64,000 nt of DNA from Palsa-883 sp963847615 (GTDB taxonomy: Bacteria > Pseudomonadota > Alphaproteobacteria > Acetobacterales > Acetobacteraceae). Both the position numbers and the translations under genes were made by a program. Numbering within the stretch: position 1 is the first letter of the stretch; the number at the start of each line of letters is the position of its first letter. Below the pieces are notes generated by a model, which was not told where the DNA came from, did not search any database, and was given only the letters and a program-made list of their open reading frames with translations. The stretch is from the NCBI GenBank assembly GCA_963847615.1, contig CAWKAN010000016.1:587292-651291 (forward strand), read 5' to 3'. Below, piece by piece: positions 63,638-64,000 of the stretch.

Positions 63638-64000
63638 GCCCCGCCGCCGATGGCAAAGCCCGATGCTTTGCGGTCCGGCGGGGCGATGTTAAATCCAATG
63701 CCAACGCCTTTGTGCTTTTCTCAGAGCACTATGGCGACCTAAAGGCACTCGCTCTTTGCCAATATCCGCTGGGGGAAATTGGGGGCATGCTTGCGGTCGT
63801 TCAAGACGGATTGCATGGTGTTCGGCGCTACGTTCCCGAAGGGGTTCCGCTCCTCGGCGTTGGCAACGTCACTGATGACGGGATCGATCTTACGGAAGTT
63901 AATCGCATCACGTTAGAGGAGCATGAACGCCTTGCGGCATCGCACGTCAGACGGGGCGACTTGCTCGTCACCATCACGGGTAGGCTCGTATGCGGCAATC
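63595..64000 (+). CDS. Restriction-modification specificity subunit (HsdS-like), partial
   Basis: Runs off the window after 135 codons. The ATG lies 43 bp inside the 3' end of the methylase gene in another frame: MASIRKGPSAFFRLSPAADG, then a target-recognition-like segment (LLGVGNVTDDGIDLTEVNRI, then SHVRRGDLLVTITGRL). The VRRGDLLVTITG stretch is a hallmark of S subunits. It would supply DNA specificity to the preceding enzyme. The exact start is uncertain because of the overlap. Confidence 0.8.
   Translation, partial: MASIRKGPSAFFRLSPAADGKARCFAVRRGDVKSNANAFVLFSEHYGDLKALALCQYPLGEIGGMLAVVQDGLHGVRRYVPEGVPLLGVGNVTDDGIDLTEVNRITLEEHERLAASHVRRGDLLVTITGRLVCGN

Overview
The window is a GC-rich (roughly 70% by eye) chromosomal segment of an alphaproteobacterium, most likely Rhodospirillales/Acetobacteraceae. 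The pointers are the run nfuA-rutE-tsaB-rimI-mucR-fur-olsB-lnt-XRE, the tlpA/argH-lptM-lysA-TIGR02302 neighbourhood, the tyrS/anmK pair, an ornithine-lipid OlsB, a MucR regulator and a RuBisCO-like protein. The taxonomic call is inference. No rRNA, tRNA or CRISPR array was seen.

Layout. 0-7 kb: Tim44-like protein, pmbA, a VapC module whose antitoxin is frameshifted, a decayed IS110, a class III aminotransferase with three frameshifts, an LLM flavin oxidoreductase and an orphan HigA. 7.3-11 kb: a membrane protein cut by an IS630-sized relic that carries a GxxExxY pseudogene, then a four-repeat fibronectin-III protein. 11.3-23 kb: the conserved core run, interrupted at 11.9-16.5 kb by an island (HigB/HigA-ImmA operon plus a third gene, an IS1-like transposase, small unknown genes, a 122-bp near-perfect palindrome) bracketed by inverted copies of a REP-like sequence. 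23-27 kb: DUF2244 protein, a MocR/PdxR regulator whose 5' region is tandemly triplicated, with two copies of a ~185-bp inverted-repeat element inserted in the array. 27-30 kb: rpsU, an in-frame def-COQ9 ORF, a transglutaminase-like protein, a Cys-rich secreted protein. 30-36.4 kb: a leftward cluster of RuBisCO-like protein, cupin, TauD-type dioxygenase and class V aminotransferase, split by a 2.1-kb insertion with two unknown genes and a 100-bp flanking duplication. 36.7-44 kb: tyrS, anmK, phnA, tlpA, argH, lptM. 44-50.3 kb: an insertion between lptM and lysA with a toxin-antitoxin pair, a third ~186-bp element and a branched-chain-type ABC importer (binding protein, LivH, LivM, fused LivG-LivF). 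50.4-61 kb: lysA, TIGR02302 membrane protein, a PrpD / LLM / LLM / PrpF operon, an M16 protease. 61-64 kb: a 105-bp MITE and the start of a restriction-modification locus (nuclease-methylase fusion plus specificity subunit), running off the edge.

Two themes dominate. First, mobile and repeated DNA is abundant: the ~186-bp element with 61-bp terminal inverted repeats and a filled/empty site pair, a second dispersed inverted-repeat family with three copies, CTAG-bounded IS630-type elements, and several tandem repeats. Second, about a dozen genes carry single-base frameshifts that, when ignored, restore full family-length proteins and neat ATGA junctions. This may reflect assembly indels as much as real decay, and frameshifted entries are labelled pseudogene with that caveat.
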